DNA of 64,000 nt from Phymatolithon calcareum (lineage: Eukaryota; Rhodophyta; Florideophyceae; Hapalidiales): positions 1,984,001-2,048,000 of the forward strand of contig OZ345358.1 of assembly GCA_977006965.1 (NCBI GenBank), given 5' to 3'. How positions within the stretch are numbered: the stretch's first letter is position 1; every line of letters starts with the position of its first letter. Below the pieces are notes generated by a model. It was not told the DNA's origin and searched no databases. It saw only the letters and a program-made list of their open reading frames with translations. Both the position numbers and the translations under genes were made by a program. This document shows positions 20,430-31,951 of the stretch, piece after piece.

Positions 20430-20792
20430 AATGCGGGGACGGCAGGAGAAGCAGGAGCAGGAAGAAGATATGTGCTTTGTGTGCGGAAGGCGGTGCGATA
20501 AGTTCTCGTGGGCGGGTATTGTTGCTCTTCGGTTGGGGCCCCTGGTGGTAAAGCAGCAGCTGTCCGGTTTGGCAGAGGATATCATATCAAAACGATCCTT
20601 GTAGGCCAAATTTTTTTAAATTTTAAATTTTGTTTAAGGGTATAGTATGTATCTATCTGTAGCATCGACTACGTGGCGTATCCATCTTTCAATGCAGCGC
20701 AGGAGAGCAGGGATTCATCCGCACAGCATGATCAATGATTGATTGCTCCCTCCCCGGATTCGTAAGCTGCAATGCACTACAGTATTTGTAAG
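20430..20792. other. Short spacer before an inverted-repeat element
   Basis: Nothing recognised apart from an A+T-rich stretch at 20608-20640. Confidence 0.4.
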
Positions 20793-21163
20793 CTTCAAGC
20801 AGGGGAATGTTATGGGGGGGAGTAGCACTGATTTTTTTTGTTTCAAAACTTGTCTGCAAAAGCATGACATTGATGTGCCGGCAAAAATTATGAGTTCAGG
20901 CTGTATCAATAATAACTCTTGTTTACAAAAAGTTTCTATTGTTTTTCACCACAAAATCGAATACTGCAACGAGAGCGACCGCTACATTGGCAACTCCCAA
21001 TGTTCCGGGAACGAGGGCCATATTTTCAGCTTTCATTCTCCTTTTTATGAAGCAATTAATCTCTGCAAAATTATATCAAACACACACTATAGACGCAAAT
21101 CCAAAAAATCGGTATGATAAGGGGTTCGTGTTACTCCCCCCCATAACACTCCCCTGCTTCAAG
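20793..21163. mobile_element. Miniature inverted-repeat element, 371 bp
   Basis: The ends are 32-bp inverted repeats differing at two positions: the left end begins CTTCAAGCAGGGGAATG and runs into ATGGGGGGGAGTA, and the right end is its complement. The interior has no coding capacity. I could not define a target-site duplication, so the superfamily is open. Confidence 0.8.
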
Positions 21164-23389
21164 TTTTTTGACAATATTAGTGTATCATATTTCATGTTCT
21201 TTGTGCATTTTTAGTCATGCACTAAGGAGAGTCCGTTTCCAAGCTTGCGAGAAAAAGCTGACGAGATCATCTCAGCCCACTGTGCTATTCTGTACAGTAT
21301 ACAGTAGTACAAGCGAACAAGCGCCGTGAGCTTTAATCCATTCCGAGGAATCAGGCCACGCAGGTCTTGCGTGCAACATAGAAATTCGTGCAAAACTACC
21401 GAAGGCTGCAAAACCTTCCGTTCAGATCTGAAGATTAATATGAAATTAGACGTCAGTGTAGTGGGCCATGTGGACCGTCTACTGAAAGGTCCTGGACACG
21501 TGTAGAAACAAGGCGGGAAAACCAAAAGATCTGCAGCCGCATCGTCGCATCTTGCATCCAGTGGGCCTGTTGGCGATGCATCGCCCAAGGGCTTACTTTG
21601 TCCTACTGTACTGTAAGGGTACTGTACCGTCAAAGCGACGTCCATATTGCGTCGTGAGTTGTCCATTGTTACTTGATATTTTATCTACTGTAAGGTGCAT
21701 TACAATACATATGACAAGAACTGCTCTGTAGTCTGACAAACTCTGACCGGCATATCATAGTTGCATCCATGCCTCGACCATTACAGTGCGCCCAGGTGGA
21801 CGATTTACTGCTGGCACGAATCGGCTCCGTTTTCCACCACATGCGATTACACACGTGGGCGTTGGTGCAAGGTGAGCTGACGCTTACGCCAGTCAGCCAC
21901 GTCAGCCATTTCAAAAGGGCCCGTAGTGTCGCCATATCAATATTCATCGATATCATAGTCAGATTAATTATTAAACTTCAATCTCGTATCTCGTGCAGGA
22001 TGATAGCAGTGTGGAAATTTTCCTGACAGTATAGTGACTGCAGCGAAAGTACAATTAGAAGTCCAGATGCACTTTCTACTACCTGTATCATACCATAAGT
22101 GTTTTTTGCTGACCTCCTCGTTTCACGTAACTCTATCCCTCTGAACCAGCTCCCTACGTGCACTTTGTTAGCCTCCCTAGCTAACAGGCCGATGACATGC
22201 TCAGAATAAGCATCAATCCTGCTCACCTACAGGAAGGCTGCATGAAAGTATGGCAATTATATTCGCGTTCGTAACAACCATCATGGTCCCGCGCTGTCAT
22301 GCGCCGGCTGAAACATTCTTTCGTCAGGCAAATGATCAAGTAGCAAAACTTTGTAACGAAGCAGATTCCACTGCGAACATTCTTATCGCAAACGCACTAG
22401 GCACAAACACACAAGTGTGCGAGCTGCGATTGTCCCTGCTCTGCTTAGATTAAGCTTGTTCACAAAGCCCACTCTTTCTCCACTTCAATGATCTGAATCC
22501 CTTCAGGCGTGAGGAAAGACATCATATTACAAAGACATATTATTTGCTTTCAACATGAAAGCAAAGTATATGTCTTGAGCTATTGCCGAGCAAGTACAGT
22601 ACAAGAAACATAGAGTCATTTTTTTGACTAAAGTACAGTACTGTAGTGGCAAAGTTGCATGTACAATTAGGTAATGCCTACTTGTACATGATGCTGAGCA
22701 GGCAAGACCGGACTGTGCAAGAATTACAGTTCTTCCTACCTGCGCCGATTCTTGATATACAGTTTCTTATCTTATTAGTTGTGCAACATCACGTGGAGTG
22801 TTCCGCTCCGTACAGAGGATCGGAGCTAATTACACTTCGCCATTACGACAAAGAAGAAGGGGAGCTGTAACGAAAAGAGTCCAACAGGATGCGCGGGTGG
22901 TGGAACCTCCACTGCTGCTTCGGGTGGAATTGTCGAAAGCTGGAACGGCAGCAAAATAGAACTGTGCTCTCAAATAGCTAGCAAGCGTAAGGTCCTGCGG
23001 TTAATTTTGATATAGTTGTGCTCTTCGTGCTCTTCTTCTACTTAAAGTAGCAGAGAAGTAGAGCGCAACCACGTGAATGACTTTCTGACTTTCGACATAA
23101 AGTGTCACGAGAGAAAAACCTTCAATGCTCATACTTTTCGATCAAGAATAGAAACGCCCGTATCTCAATCATGGAGATATGCCCTATGCCGCGTTTCTTA
23201 TTTTTATTGCGTGTACAGTAGTGAGAAGATCAGGATTACTGTAGTAAGACTGAATCATCCTTTTACTGTGTGTTTGTTGCCCTTTTTTGAAAATTTAGTA
23301 AAGTTGATACATAGGTGGTTTTCTTGGAGATTACCAAAAGCTGGGTGACAGTTTACGCACTTAGCGTCTCTTGACTACCCAACAATGAT
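21164..23389. other. Gene-free region of 2.2 kb
   Basis: Small frames at 21211-21666, 21681-21956, 22250-22453 and 23073-23348 show no domains. The region is marked by repeated TACTGTA/TACAGTA words (near 21292, 21604, 22608 and 22632) and a hairpin at 22532. Confidence 0.4.
22532..22576. repeat. 45-bp hairpin
   Basis: Arms of 21 bp (AAGACATAT... and complement) with two adjacent mismatches and the loop ACA. Confidence 0.8.
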
Positions 23390-23845
23390 TTATGGAGCAG
23401 TGAGAGAGGCGTCCGACATCCTCAAGTAATTCAAAGTCTGGTCGTTGGAAGAAGAGGGCCGGACAGTTAAAATCCCGATCGGCGTACCGAACGACCTACC
23501 AGGAGTGCTATATATAAGGGACAGAACTGCGCGGTTGAGATGCCTGAGAGTCATTTTCAACAGAGTTCCTTTGTGGAGAAAATCCATTCTGGGGAAGTAC
23601 TTTGGGACTGGTGCTGTGGTGGAGCTTATCGTGTCGCAATGTATACTACGTTCTATGAAGATGGACGAAGAAACGGAATATGAATGCAAAAGACTTACTC
23701 GGGCCCTCACAGGGAGAGAAATTCGAATTAAGGAGATATTAGAAGGATAGTAGAGATATGAGTATCGAAAACAGCGAGAAGCTGCCCTGTTACTCAATTT
23801 GAGGGAGCTTTTCAAAATAAATCAACATATCCCATCCTCAAGTAA
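23390..23845 (+). pseudogene. 3' fragment of a LINE-type retroelement
   Basis: The plus-strand reading RCLRVIFNRVPLWRKSILG followed by LTRALTGREIRIKEIL matches the C-terminal end of the degenerate reverse-transcriptase element at 46.4-47.8 kb, as does the 3' tail (GCCCTGTTACTC, then GGGAGCTTTT). Only the last ~140 codons and the tail are present, as in a 5'-truncated LINE insertion. It ends exactly where the next repeat copy begins. Confidence 0.65.
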
Positions 23846-25418
23846 TGCTTTTATTGTAAATAAAAGAAAATTGTAATCGCTTTAGCTGGAGATTCAGCGA
23901 ACGGGGTAGCCCGTACAGTTGCTAAGGTTCCAGAAAAGGCGATATTGGCATTTGAATTCGCATCGCGAACAAATGAGTTGATGGTGCAGTGGCTATCGTC
24001 TATAGCGTTGTTTTTATCCTACCAGTGTGGCTTGTCTTGGGCAACGGAGACGCATAGCTCTTGTTCTGCACTACGTCAATTATTGAGTCAACGGTCAGAG
24101 AAGACGAGGAGACAAAGGGACCGGGAGAGCACAAAAAACGGAGGACAGAGACACAAGCAAACAAAACCCCCAAGACAAACAGAAAAAATAGCGCATAGAT
24201 ACGCTAGAAACAAGATTCCCTTACGGTCCGGCAGATCACCTACAATGGGCATCCTGAGTATCGCGATCCGAGCTGGGCAGCGTACAGACACGAGATAAAC
24301 CAAAATCAGAGCCCCTACTAGTAGTGTCTAGTGTAGGCGTACAGTCGCGGGAAGAACAGCGATGTGATGAAATGTCTTAAATTTTTATTCTTTCTCTTTT
24401 GTTTTATGGATGGAACTATACAGTGCAGCTCTCCACTGCATTGATACAGTGGAGACCTGCGTGATATCAGGAACGTGCGGTGTCTCCTGAACCATTAAAT
24501 GGTTGATTGCCGCCACCTCAAGAGTACATAGTGTACTGGACAGTACACTGTCACCAAACGCGCGCTTTAATAATGCGTATTCCACGGTCGCATGCGGTAG
24601 ACGATAATGGGCCCATGACTCAGTACTGTAGTCAAAAGGCACAACCCCCGGGGCCACCTTCCTTTACTCTTATCTTATATACTACTAGCGAAGCGAAAAA
24701 AACAGCGCATAGATACGCGAGAGACACGATTCCCTTACGGCCCGGCAGATCACCTACTATGGGTATCCTGAGTATCGCGATCCGAGCTAGGCAGCGTACA
24801 GACATGAGAGAAACCAAAATCAGAGCCCCTAGTGTCTAGTGTACCGGAGAAGCTGGCTTAAAGTATTTTGTGTTGGGAGCATATTCTTCTGCTTTTTTAC
24901 TTTTTGGATCCTATGTAACCGCTTGCCTCAATTGAGGCAATTCCTTACAATAGACACTAGACGTACAGTCGCGGGAAGAATGGCAAGAACAGCATTGACA
25001 CAACCCCAAAACAAGAAATCATTCGTTGTTTTGACTTTCTATCCCAGAGCAAGAATAGAAGAGATCAGAATACTGATGCCAAGTCACATATCTGACATTC
25101 CAGAAGAATCTCCCTAGCAGTAGCATTGTACCGCGATCTCTCCGCCTGAAGCTCAGAATCAACCATCAACGTTAATCCCATCGAAGATCCTATTCCCCCA
25201 CTTCACAAGAGTCTCACAGAGTCGGTCTTTCTGCACTTCTCGTGCTCACCATCATCATCAGGTCCTACACAACTGTCTCCGGATAGTGTGTCCAATTGCA
25301 CTGGCACAATTTCCAGCGTTCGCCTGTCGCTTCAATGCCCAACAGTGTTTCCATTTACGTCTTCATCGCGATTCCAAATGTCTTTGCTATCACAGTAGGC
25401 GAGGAATTCGCCTCCCTG
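23846..25418. repeat. Unclassified dispersed repeat 'family A', copy 1 (1.57 kb, fullest)
   Basis: Near-identical sequence recurs at 35.3 kb and at 44.8-46.1 kb; all begin TGCTTTTATTG and copies 1 and 3 end at the same point (TCCCTG). It encodes two short conserved frames. One is a minus-strand ~90-aa product (24385-24657) containing VEYALLKRAFGDSVLSST. The other is a plus-strand 92-aa product (24839-25117) containing FFCFFTFWILCNRLPQLRQF. The palindrome TTGCCTCAATTGAGGCAA occurs inside. Copy 1 carries about 250 bp (about 24030-24330) that copies 2 and 3 lack. No transposase, reverse transcriptase or clear terminal repeats are seen. It could be a non-autonomous element. Confidence 0.75.
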
Positions 25419-26293
25419 TGGAAATGATACGCTGTAGCCGGTGCTACCAGATGAAAGGCGGTGTATGATACTTACTTGATTATTTTCGGAGGTGGTATGA
25501 CACGAGTGGTGACACGTGTGGTACGGTTGGATTTGGAAGGTTGTGTTCGAGGTTGGAGTCGGTGGTCCTGGTGGTTTGCTCTGAGTTGGTTTCCGATGTT
25601 TATATAGAGTTACTAGTGTAGTCTAGAGTATAGCAAAAGGTTTTCTAGATACTTGCCATTATGTCCTAAGGTGCTAGATGCCATCATATCTATAATTACA
25701 CCTTACATGATATCTACTAGGCATAGGGACTAACATAACAGAGCCAAAACATAGAAATACCTAATGGTATAAAAGTATAGAAGTACTGTAAGAATAAGGA
25801 GTATAAGGATGACACAATATGTTTTAGTACTATTCCTTTACACCACGGGAGTATTTTTCAATGTCTCTCGATGTCTCTAGTTGAGGGAACGGGAAAATGG
25901 ATTTGCGAATCTATGACAAGCCTCCCGACGATGAAAACGAAGTCTCGACGAAGGGATGAAATAATGATACATGAGAATAGAGGACCAGTGTCTCGGTAGT
26001 ATTTTACTGAGGGGCAATCTGGAAACCGGAAGATCTTGCTAAACGGGATTCTTAGATCCCTAATTCTGTTCTTTGGGAATAGTAGTGAAAGAAATCTATT
26101 TCTCCGAGTCCCTAAGATACTCGAAACGATTCTCCACATTGAGAACAAAGATTTCCATATTTTCTGCCGGCATCCCATGTTTGAGAACACAATCGTCACA
26201 CAATTTTACAGCGCTCTCCAATGTCAGCGCGAGATTGTGTCCTGCTGAAATTCTGGCTTGGGATTCACGGCATTCGTACGTTCCCTCCTTGAC
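25419..26293. other. Region with a decayed minus-strand frame
   Basis: From 26293 down to about 25860 the minus strand reads a weakly protein-like sequence with stops. Nothing is recognised between 25419 and 25860. Confidence 0.3.
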
Positions 26294-26753
26294 TGTGGGG
26301 TTTGAAACGCACAAGTTGGCACACTGGCTGTGGTCGGGTTGTTCCCGGGCAAAACGCCGAGGGCGACGAGAAGCGGCGACCTTTATAGAAAAAGAATTGA
26401 CTTGGCAGTATAAGAAATGGATATATGGAAACTTCTGGATGCCGCGAATCGGTTTCCCTAGCCTGCGGCCACTGTCATGCGTGCAGTGTAAGCAGCACAG
26501 TGTAAGCATCTGGAAGCTGTAAGCAGCGTTTCTAGGCGTTGTCCTTGGTGATCCTTCACGATCTAAGAGCGCATCGAAACCTACAGTACTGTAATGACTG
26601 TAATGATATCTGTAAGGGCTTGCTGTAAATGCAAGCTGTAATGACAATTTGAAGGGAGGTAGTCTTATAGGAAATGGAGGGTATGATATTGGCCTTGGAC
26701 GCCACATTGACCGGCATTCTATAAATAATGTTCCAGCAAAACCACGTGGGCAT
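26072..26753 (-). pseudogene. Unknown broken frame split by a miniature element
   Basis: On the minus strand the frame MPTWFCWNIIYRMPV (26753-26709) is interrupted by the 413-bp element. It resumes as KEGTYECRESQARIS at 26291 and reads down to a stop near 26072. Removing the element together with one copy of its 5-bp duplication gives a continuous frame. The family is not recognised. This supports both the insertion boundaries and the coding strand. Confidence 0.35.
26294..26706 (-). mobile_element. Miniature element with TGTGG/CCACA ends, copy 1 (413 bp)
   Basis: Flanked by the direct repeat TTGAC (26289-26293 and 26707-26711), with ends TGTGGGG and GCCACA. A second, inverted copy lies at 31621-31951 and shares the segment that begins GGCGTCCAA, the TGTAATGAC-like words and the end GTTTCAAACCCCA. 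There is no coding capacity. Confidence 0.8.
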
Positions 26754-27864
26754 GAAAATGTGTTAGAGAAGACAGTGCTGACAAACGATGCGGGGAGTAA
26801 AGGAGCTCACCTTGACTCTGAATTTGTTTGCGCCAAACGACAGCGCTGTGCACGCTTTCCCTTCTCGACCTGCAAGTCTGATATTTATATATGGGACTAT
26901 ACTGCCCTTATTCGTGCATATGCACGAGTACTATAATGTGTCATTTCTGGAGATAGTTTTACGATAGTCTATCCAATCACCGCTCTTTACTTCCGTGAGA
27001 TTTAAAGGGCCTATATCCCCATCTTTGAAGCGCTCTCACTGGCCGACACAATGCTCATAAACTGGATGAAAATTTTAATTATGTCATTTGCACCGACGGG
27101 TTTGTATTCATTTTCAAGAAAATGAGTAGACACAAGTGAAATATTTTCAAATATGAAGTCCGCAAAAGTTTCCAATGTTCGGCTCTAATCAAACATTACA
27201 GAAGAATGCTTACTGTGTTTCCTTCTAAGAGTTTCACTTTCTCGTCGGGGCGCAACCTGAATTTTACTATATTTTTCGCCTGCTCGTTTGCCGATTTTGA
27301 AAAACTTTTGGTCTCGCGACGCGAACTTTTTTTGCCTCCTAGATATTTGATTTTGCCAAATTTGCAGTATTCCTGTGGTATTCTCCAACCATTGGCAACT
27401 TTTGACCAAGGAAATAAGAAATTAATCGAGTCCTTTTCGAGATAATTGTCCATGTTTGTAGGCGATTCTTTTTCAAGATCAGAACTACGAAAAGTGCTCT
27501 ACACTCCTTATTTCATCCCTTTTCTTTGGTTTTTTAGTTTTCGCGTATCATACATTCTTGGCTCTCTATAACAGTTTTCAAAATGCGAAGAACGGATCGG
27601 GAAGTTGTCTTAAACTGTTCGTTTAAGGAACTGTCCCGATTTTGGAAGGAACCCTCTGCTGAGAATTTCTAGAAAACGTTTCCACGGCCCGAGGGCTTTT
27701 TTGCTTAGCCAATTATGTACTGCCATAACAGAAAGTGTCCAATGAGCTTCTCGGATTCCCAAGCTCATAAAAATAAAAGTGAAAATAGAAGATGGGGGTG
27801 TAGGTTCTTAAGGACCTACTGTACACAGCACAGAAAAAGTGAGAACTGATCATTCAAAAGATTG
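26754..27864. other. A+T-rich region, no supported gene
   Basis: Short Phe/Lys-rich frames at 27185-27453 on both strands look like translated A+T-rich DNA. Confidence 0.4.
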
Positions 27865-28447
27865 AAGGGGGGTGCCCAAATTAGGGGACAAAACTTAAAA
27901 AATTTAATTGAAATTTAACTCCTTTTCAAGCATTTTAAAATGAATTTTATATCAAAATAGCCGTCTTCTCTCCAGTATCGTGGCCAAAAATTGATATCAA
28001 AATGTCATTAAAATTCAGTCTAATTTCTATTTCAATTGGACCAGCCCTATATTCAAAAAGAGAGAAAATGTGCTCTAATTGCTGAGACAGAGTGGGGTCA
28101 TAGAAATAAAGGAAAAACAAGTTTCAAGGGTAGTGGGCATTGACCAGTATGGCACAGAATCGAATGTATCGTGATTACGGTTCGTATAAATAGCCAGGGA
28201 AGGTCAGAAAAGTGTTTAAGTTTCGCGAGAAGGAAACTGATAGATTTTCGTTCTAAGGTAAATAGAACCCGTGAAATCTGTTACGCTAATTAAAAATTAA
28301 ATTTACACAATAGTTTGGAAGATATTCGGACCTAAATTCACCTCTATGTGTTCGTCAAGAAGAAAATCGAACCTAGTGTACGTGTTTATGAAACATTTGC
28401 CGTCCTATGAATTAGAGCACTGTCCCATAATTAGGACACCCCCCTTT
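27865..28447. mobile_element. Inverted-repeat element, about 583 bp
   Basis: The left end AAGGGGGGTGCCCAAATTA and the right end, read in complement, AAGGGGGGTGTCCTAATTA form imperfect inverted repeats that extend into GGGACA. The interior is A+T-rich and non-coding. The target-site duplication is unclear. Confidence 0.6.
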
Positions 28448-28682
28448 ACCTTCGTGTACTAACTGAATATGAAAGTTATTGCAGATTTTTCAAAATGCTC
28501 AAATATTTGAAGGAAAAGAAGTTTCTTTTATTCAAATAGGAGAAGTGCAGTGACTCAAATTGTCTTTCATAGATCTTTCTGCCTTCTGAGATATTTAAAA
28601 TATTAAAATTTAAATAATTGACAAAAGAAATCTCCCTTGCACTTGCAGGTGAGATATTTTTAGTTTCATTAAATATTTTTAT

Positions 28683-29423
28683 GAGAAAATTACTAAAATG
28701 ACCTCGTAGTTTGCTGTATTTACTAAAATGACCACGAGGCACCTGTGGTATTATGATATCGATACTTTTTGTCAGCACTCCGCCCACGGTCTAGTTTCTC
28801 AGTCAGTTCACACCTTGTGCTAATTCACAGTAATATTATGGGCCGTAATGGCACTTTGCAAGAAATAATTCGATACTTCTTGGTTTTCCCATCTTTTAGG
28901 AAATTGTTTTGCTCTACGAAGCAACTCAAAAGATCTTTTCGCGTAGACTGCAAACTTTCCCCCAAGTTTTCGATAATGGCAAATCCAACCTAGCTTTCTG
29001 TCGGTGCTGTCTTCACGTCTAAGCCTATTCTTAAGTCAGTTTTGTCCCCTCATGCTAAACTAAATGGATATATGATAGCTTCGCCATTTTTCGAAGACAA
29101 AATTCCGTTTCAAAGCTATTTGTCACTCAGAAAAGTGCTCCTCCAACCAAGAGTCTCCATGCGTCCATCGAGCAAACGTCCGTTAGGTGCGAAGTATGAA
29201 ACAAACTAGTCATAACAAGCGGTAATATAAGAAAGTTGTCCAGCCCCAACGGCCCTCAAACATTTCATTTCGCAAATAAATGAAGTTGTTTTTTGACCCG
29301 ACAAAAATCTGCTGGCCCAACTGCCGAATGCTGAAAGAACAGGACTATGTCATAGCACCACGGGTGCCCCGTGGTCAATTTAGTAAAAATGGAAAACTGC
29401 ACGGTCATTTTAGTAATTTCCTC
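28683..29423. mobile_element. MULE-like miniature element, about 741 bp
   Basis: Inverted ends begin GAGAAAATTACTAAAATG on the left and GAGGAAATTACTAAAATG (complement) on the right, about 75 bp long. Each arm holds two tandem copies of TACTAAAATGACC-like words. The flanks TATTTTTAT and TATTTTTAA agree at eight of nine positions, which fits the 9-bp duplication of Mutator-like elements. The interior has no recognisable gene. Confidence 0.65.
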
Positions 29424-30350
29424 TATTTTTAATGCAATATCTGCTTTGGAAGCAAACGTCAGGATTTTGATTTTCGGCTTCCAGGGAAAACTAGGTGACT
29501 TCTCACGTCAAAGGTGGAAGCGTAAGTAAAATATCCTTGCCATTGGAGCTCAAATTTCTCCAAAACGATAAAGCTTTTTAATTTCTGTTTTATCCAGGCA
29601 TTTTGTCTCCAATTTTCCTTTTCAATGGTATAAAAATCATAATATTGGAAAATAGGCACGAAGGTACTCTTTTGAATGATGAGATTCAAATTTTGATTGG
29701 ACGTGAGATCCGAAAATAAATTACAAACTGCTCCATTAACATCGTAGAATTTTTTTAATACTGCTTTGTCGAAAGGTATCTTTTCGCGGAGTGGTGCGAC
29801 AATTGGCATTTTCAATGATCTTGGAGTAGGTTGGGACTCTTCGCAAAATTAGCGTATGTACTGGTGCCCCCGTTTAGGTCTTCCAGTCCATCTACGTAAC
29901 AGTTACTTTCTCAAAAAACTCGTTGTCAGCAATGAGAAACGAGTCCACTGAATCAAGTACTGTACCCTATCATATATCATACGGTTTATCCGACCTTGTC
30001 GGACGACATCATGACGGCGGCGTAATTTCTGCGTGTCATTTAGAGCGTGCTTGTTTTCTATTTATTGGTTCAGTTCTTTGCATTTGATCATATGACAAAG
30101 TCTGAGAAACTCTGTGCATCCCATTCACCGCGCTTTCGATATAACGTTTATCGCTGTCTGCAACTATATCGACATATTTTATATCAATGTATATAAACTT
30201 CGAGGGGCGGTATAAGGGTGAAATATTCTGATAAGAAAGTTTGCCCGCTCAGTTCGAACAGGTCCCACTTTATACTGCCGAATCCCGCCACTTGAAAAGC
30301 ATCAAAAGTGCATATTTTGGAGTTAAACTGCCGACTTTGACGCGTGGTAT
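29424..30350. other. A+T-rich region, no supported gene
   Basis: A minus-strand frame at 29459-29815 (118 aa, Lys/Phe-rich) is unrecognised. TATATCGACATATTTTATATC-like A+T stretches lie near 30170. Confidence 0.35.
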
Positions 30351-31620
30351 AAGTACATGTTGACATGGTCCGGTCCGAACCGGTTCGGACCGGTTAACCA
30401 GCCCACTTCGGACCAGACCATGGTTCGTGGTTTCTCAATGGTCTGGGCTGAGCGGTAAGCGATCGGAAACCGATAGTCTGGGCTCACGGTTTCTGTGGTC
30501 CGGTTTGAACCGGTTATGATATGATATGTACCCTGACATTAACCTCCGTGAGAATACAATGGGGACCTCCGTTGCGGAGTCAAAAACCAGGGCCCCGTAC
30601 AGCAATGGCTGTCGGTGCTCAAGGACTGTAGCGTTGATTTGATCAATTGCAGCTCGATTGGCAAACAAGAGTGGAAAGAAGAGATGCCGCTCCTATAAGG
30701 TACTTTGACACACTTCAGACATGTCTCGCTGGCTTCTAATCTTTATTATACTGTATTCTTCTTGAAAACATAACGAATTCTGTGCCGCACGGGTTGTTCT
30801 GTTTTAGGAGACGAAAAAACCACGGTATCCGAGATCACGAGAAACTAAATTCGTCCCTATAAGACGTAATCATCTAAATGACAACCAAGGTCAAATAGAT
30901 GATTACATCCGACGGAGAATTATCTAAAATAGCAGTTTAAGGTACCTATAAGAGCTACAACTAAGTACTAATTGCAGAACATAAACTGTATTTTCACAAT
31001 GGACCAAGATAAAGGTCCCCTCCACCTCTTTTCTCAACAAGGGAAGTCAATAAACGATTCCCAACAGACCCTTCCTGTCACGATAGAAACCTCGACACTG
31101 CCTACCGATGCCATCCAACCTGGAGAGCCAGCGCAGAAAAGGCTGCGAACGAGCAAAGTGTGGGAGTTTTATACTGTCACAGTGCTCCAAGGACGCAAAA
31201 TCGCATGCTGCAAGAAATGCCTTAAAAAGTACAATAATCATCAAGTCACCAGTACCTTGCCCAGGCACGCTCGCTCCCACGGTCAGCTCCTCGAAGGCAA
31301 AACATCTCAGGCTACATTATCGTCGTCGGGGCAGCTCATGAAAACATCATTTACTAAGGCTGACCAAGAGCGTACAACAGCCCAGCTTATCCGCTGGATC
31401 CTTGACACCTGTTCTCCATTCGCCACAGTCATAAATAAGGAGTTTGTTTCTTTGATGGACGTACTGCAATCAAACTACAAAGTACCACCCAATGTCACCA
31501 TCCGAAGAAAGATTATATCATCGAAGAAAGAAAAGGAGGGGAAAGTTCTGGCATATTTGCAAAGATCTATCACCGGGAAAGCAAGTCTTGTCCTCTATGC
31601 CTGGTACTCTCGAGTCTATC

Positions 31621-31951
31621 TGTGGCGTCCAACGCCACCACATACTCTCTATTTCCTATAAAACTAGCTCCCTTCAAATTGTCATTACAGCTTGCATTTA
31701 CAGCAAGCCCTTACAGATAGCATTACAGTCATTACAGTACCGTCGGTTTCGATGCGTACTTGCACCATGAAGGATCACCAAGGGCAAACCCTAGAACCGC
31801 TGCTTACAACTTACAGGTGCTTTACACTGTAAGCATTACAGTGGCGGCTCCTGCGGCGGGCTAGGGAAGCCGCGAATCCACGCCCTCGGCTTTTCGCCAG
31901 GGAAAAAACCGACCAAAGCCAGTGTGTCAACTTGTTCGTTTCAAACCCCAT
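31621..31951 (+). mobile_element. Miniature element with TGTGG end, copy 2 (331 bp), inside the hAT gene
   Basis: Flanked by the direct repeat TCTATC (31615-31620 and 31952-31957). Taking out the element and one repeat copy restores the transposase frame across WYSRVYRRYLGVT, which fixes the boundaries to the base. It is an inverted relative of 26294-26706. Its right end has lost the CCACA terminus (CCCCAT). Confidence 0.85.

Noticed and set aside
16612-20604. Many plus-strand frames of 60-150 codons
   Set aside because: They are antisense shadows of two long G+C-rich minus-strand genes.
24030-24330. Lys/Arg/Gln-rich frame in family A copy 1 as a gene
   Set aside because: It lies in the part that the other two copies lack and is low-complexity; no conservation can be shown.
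27185-29815. Several Phe/Lys/Asn-rich frames in the A+T-rich region
   Set aside because: Their composition is what A+T-rich DNA gives by chance, and no motif or start context supports them.
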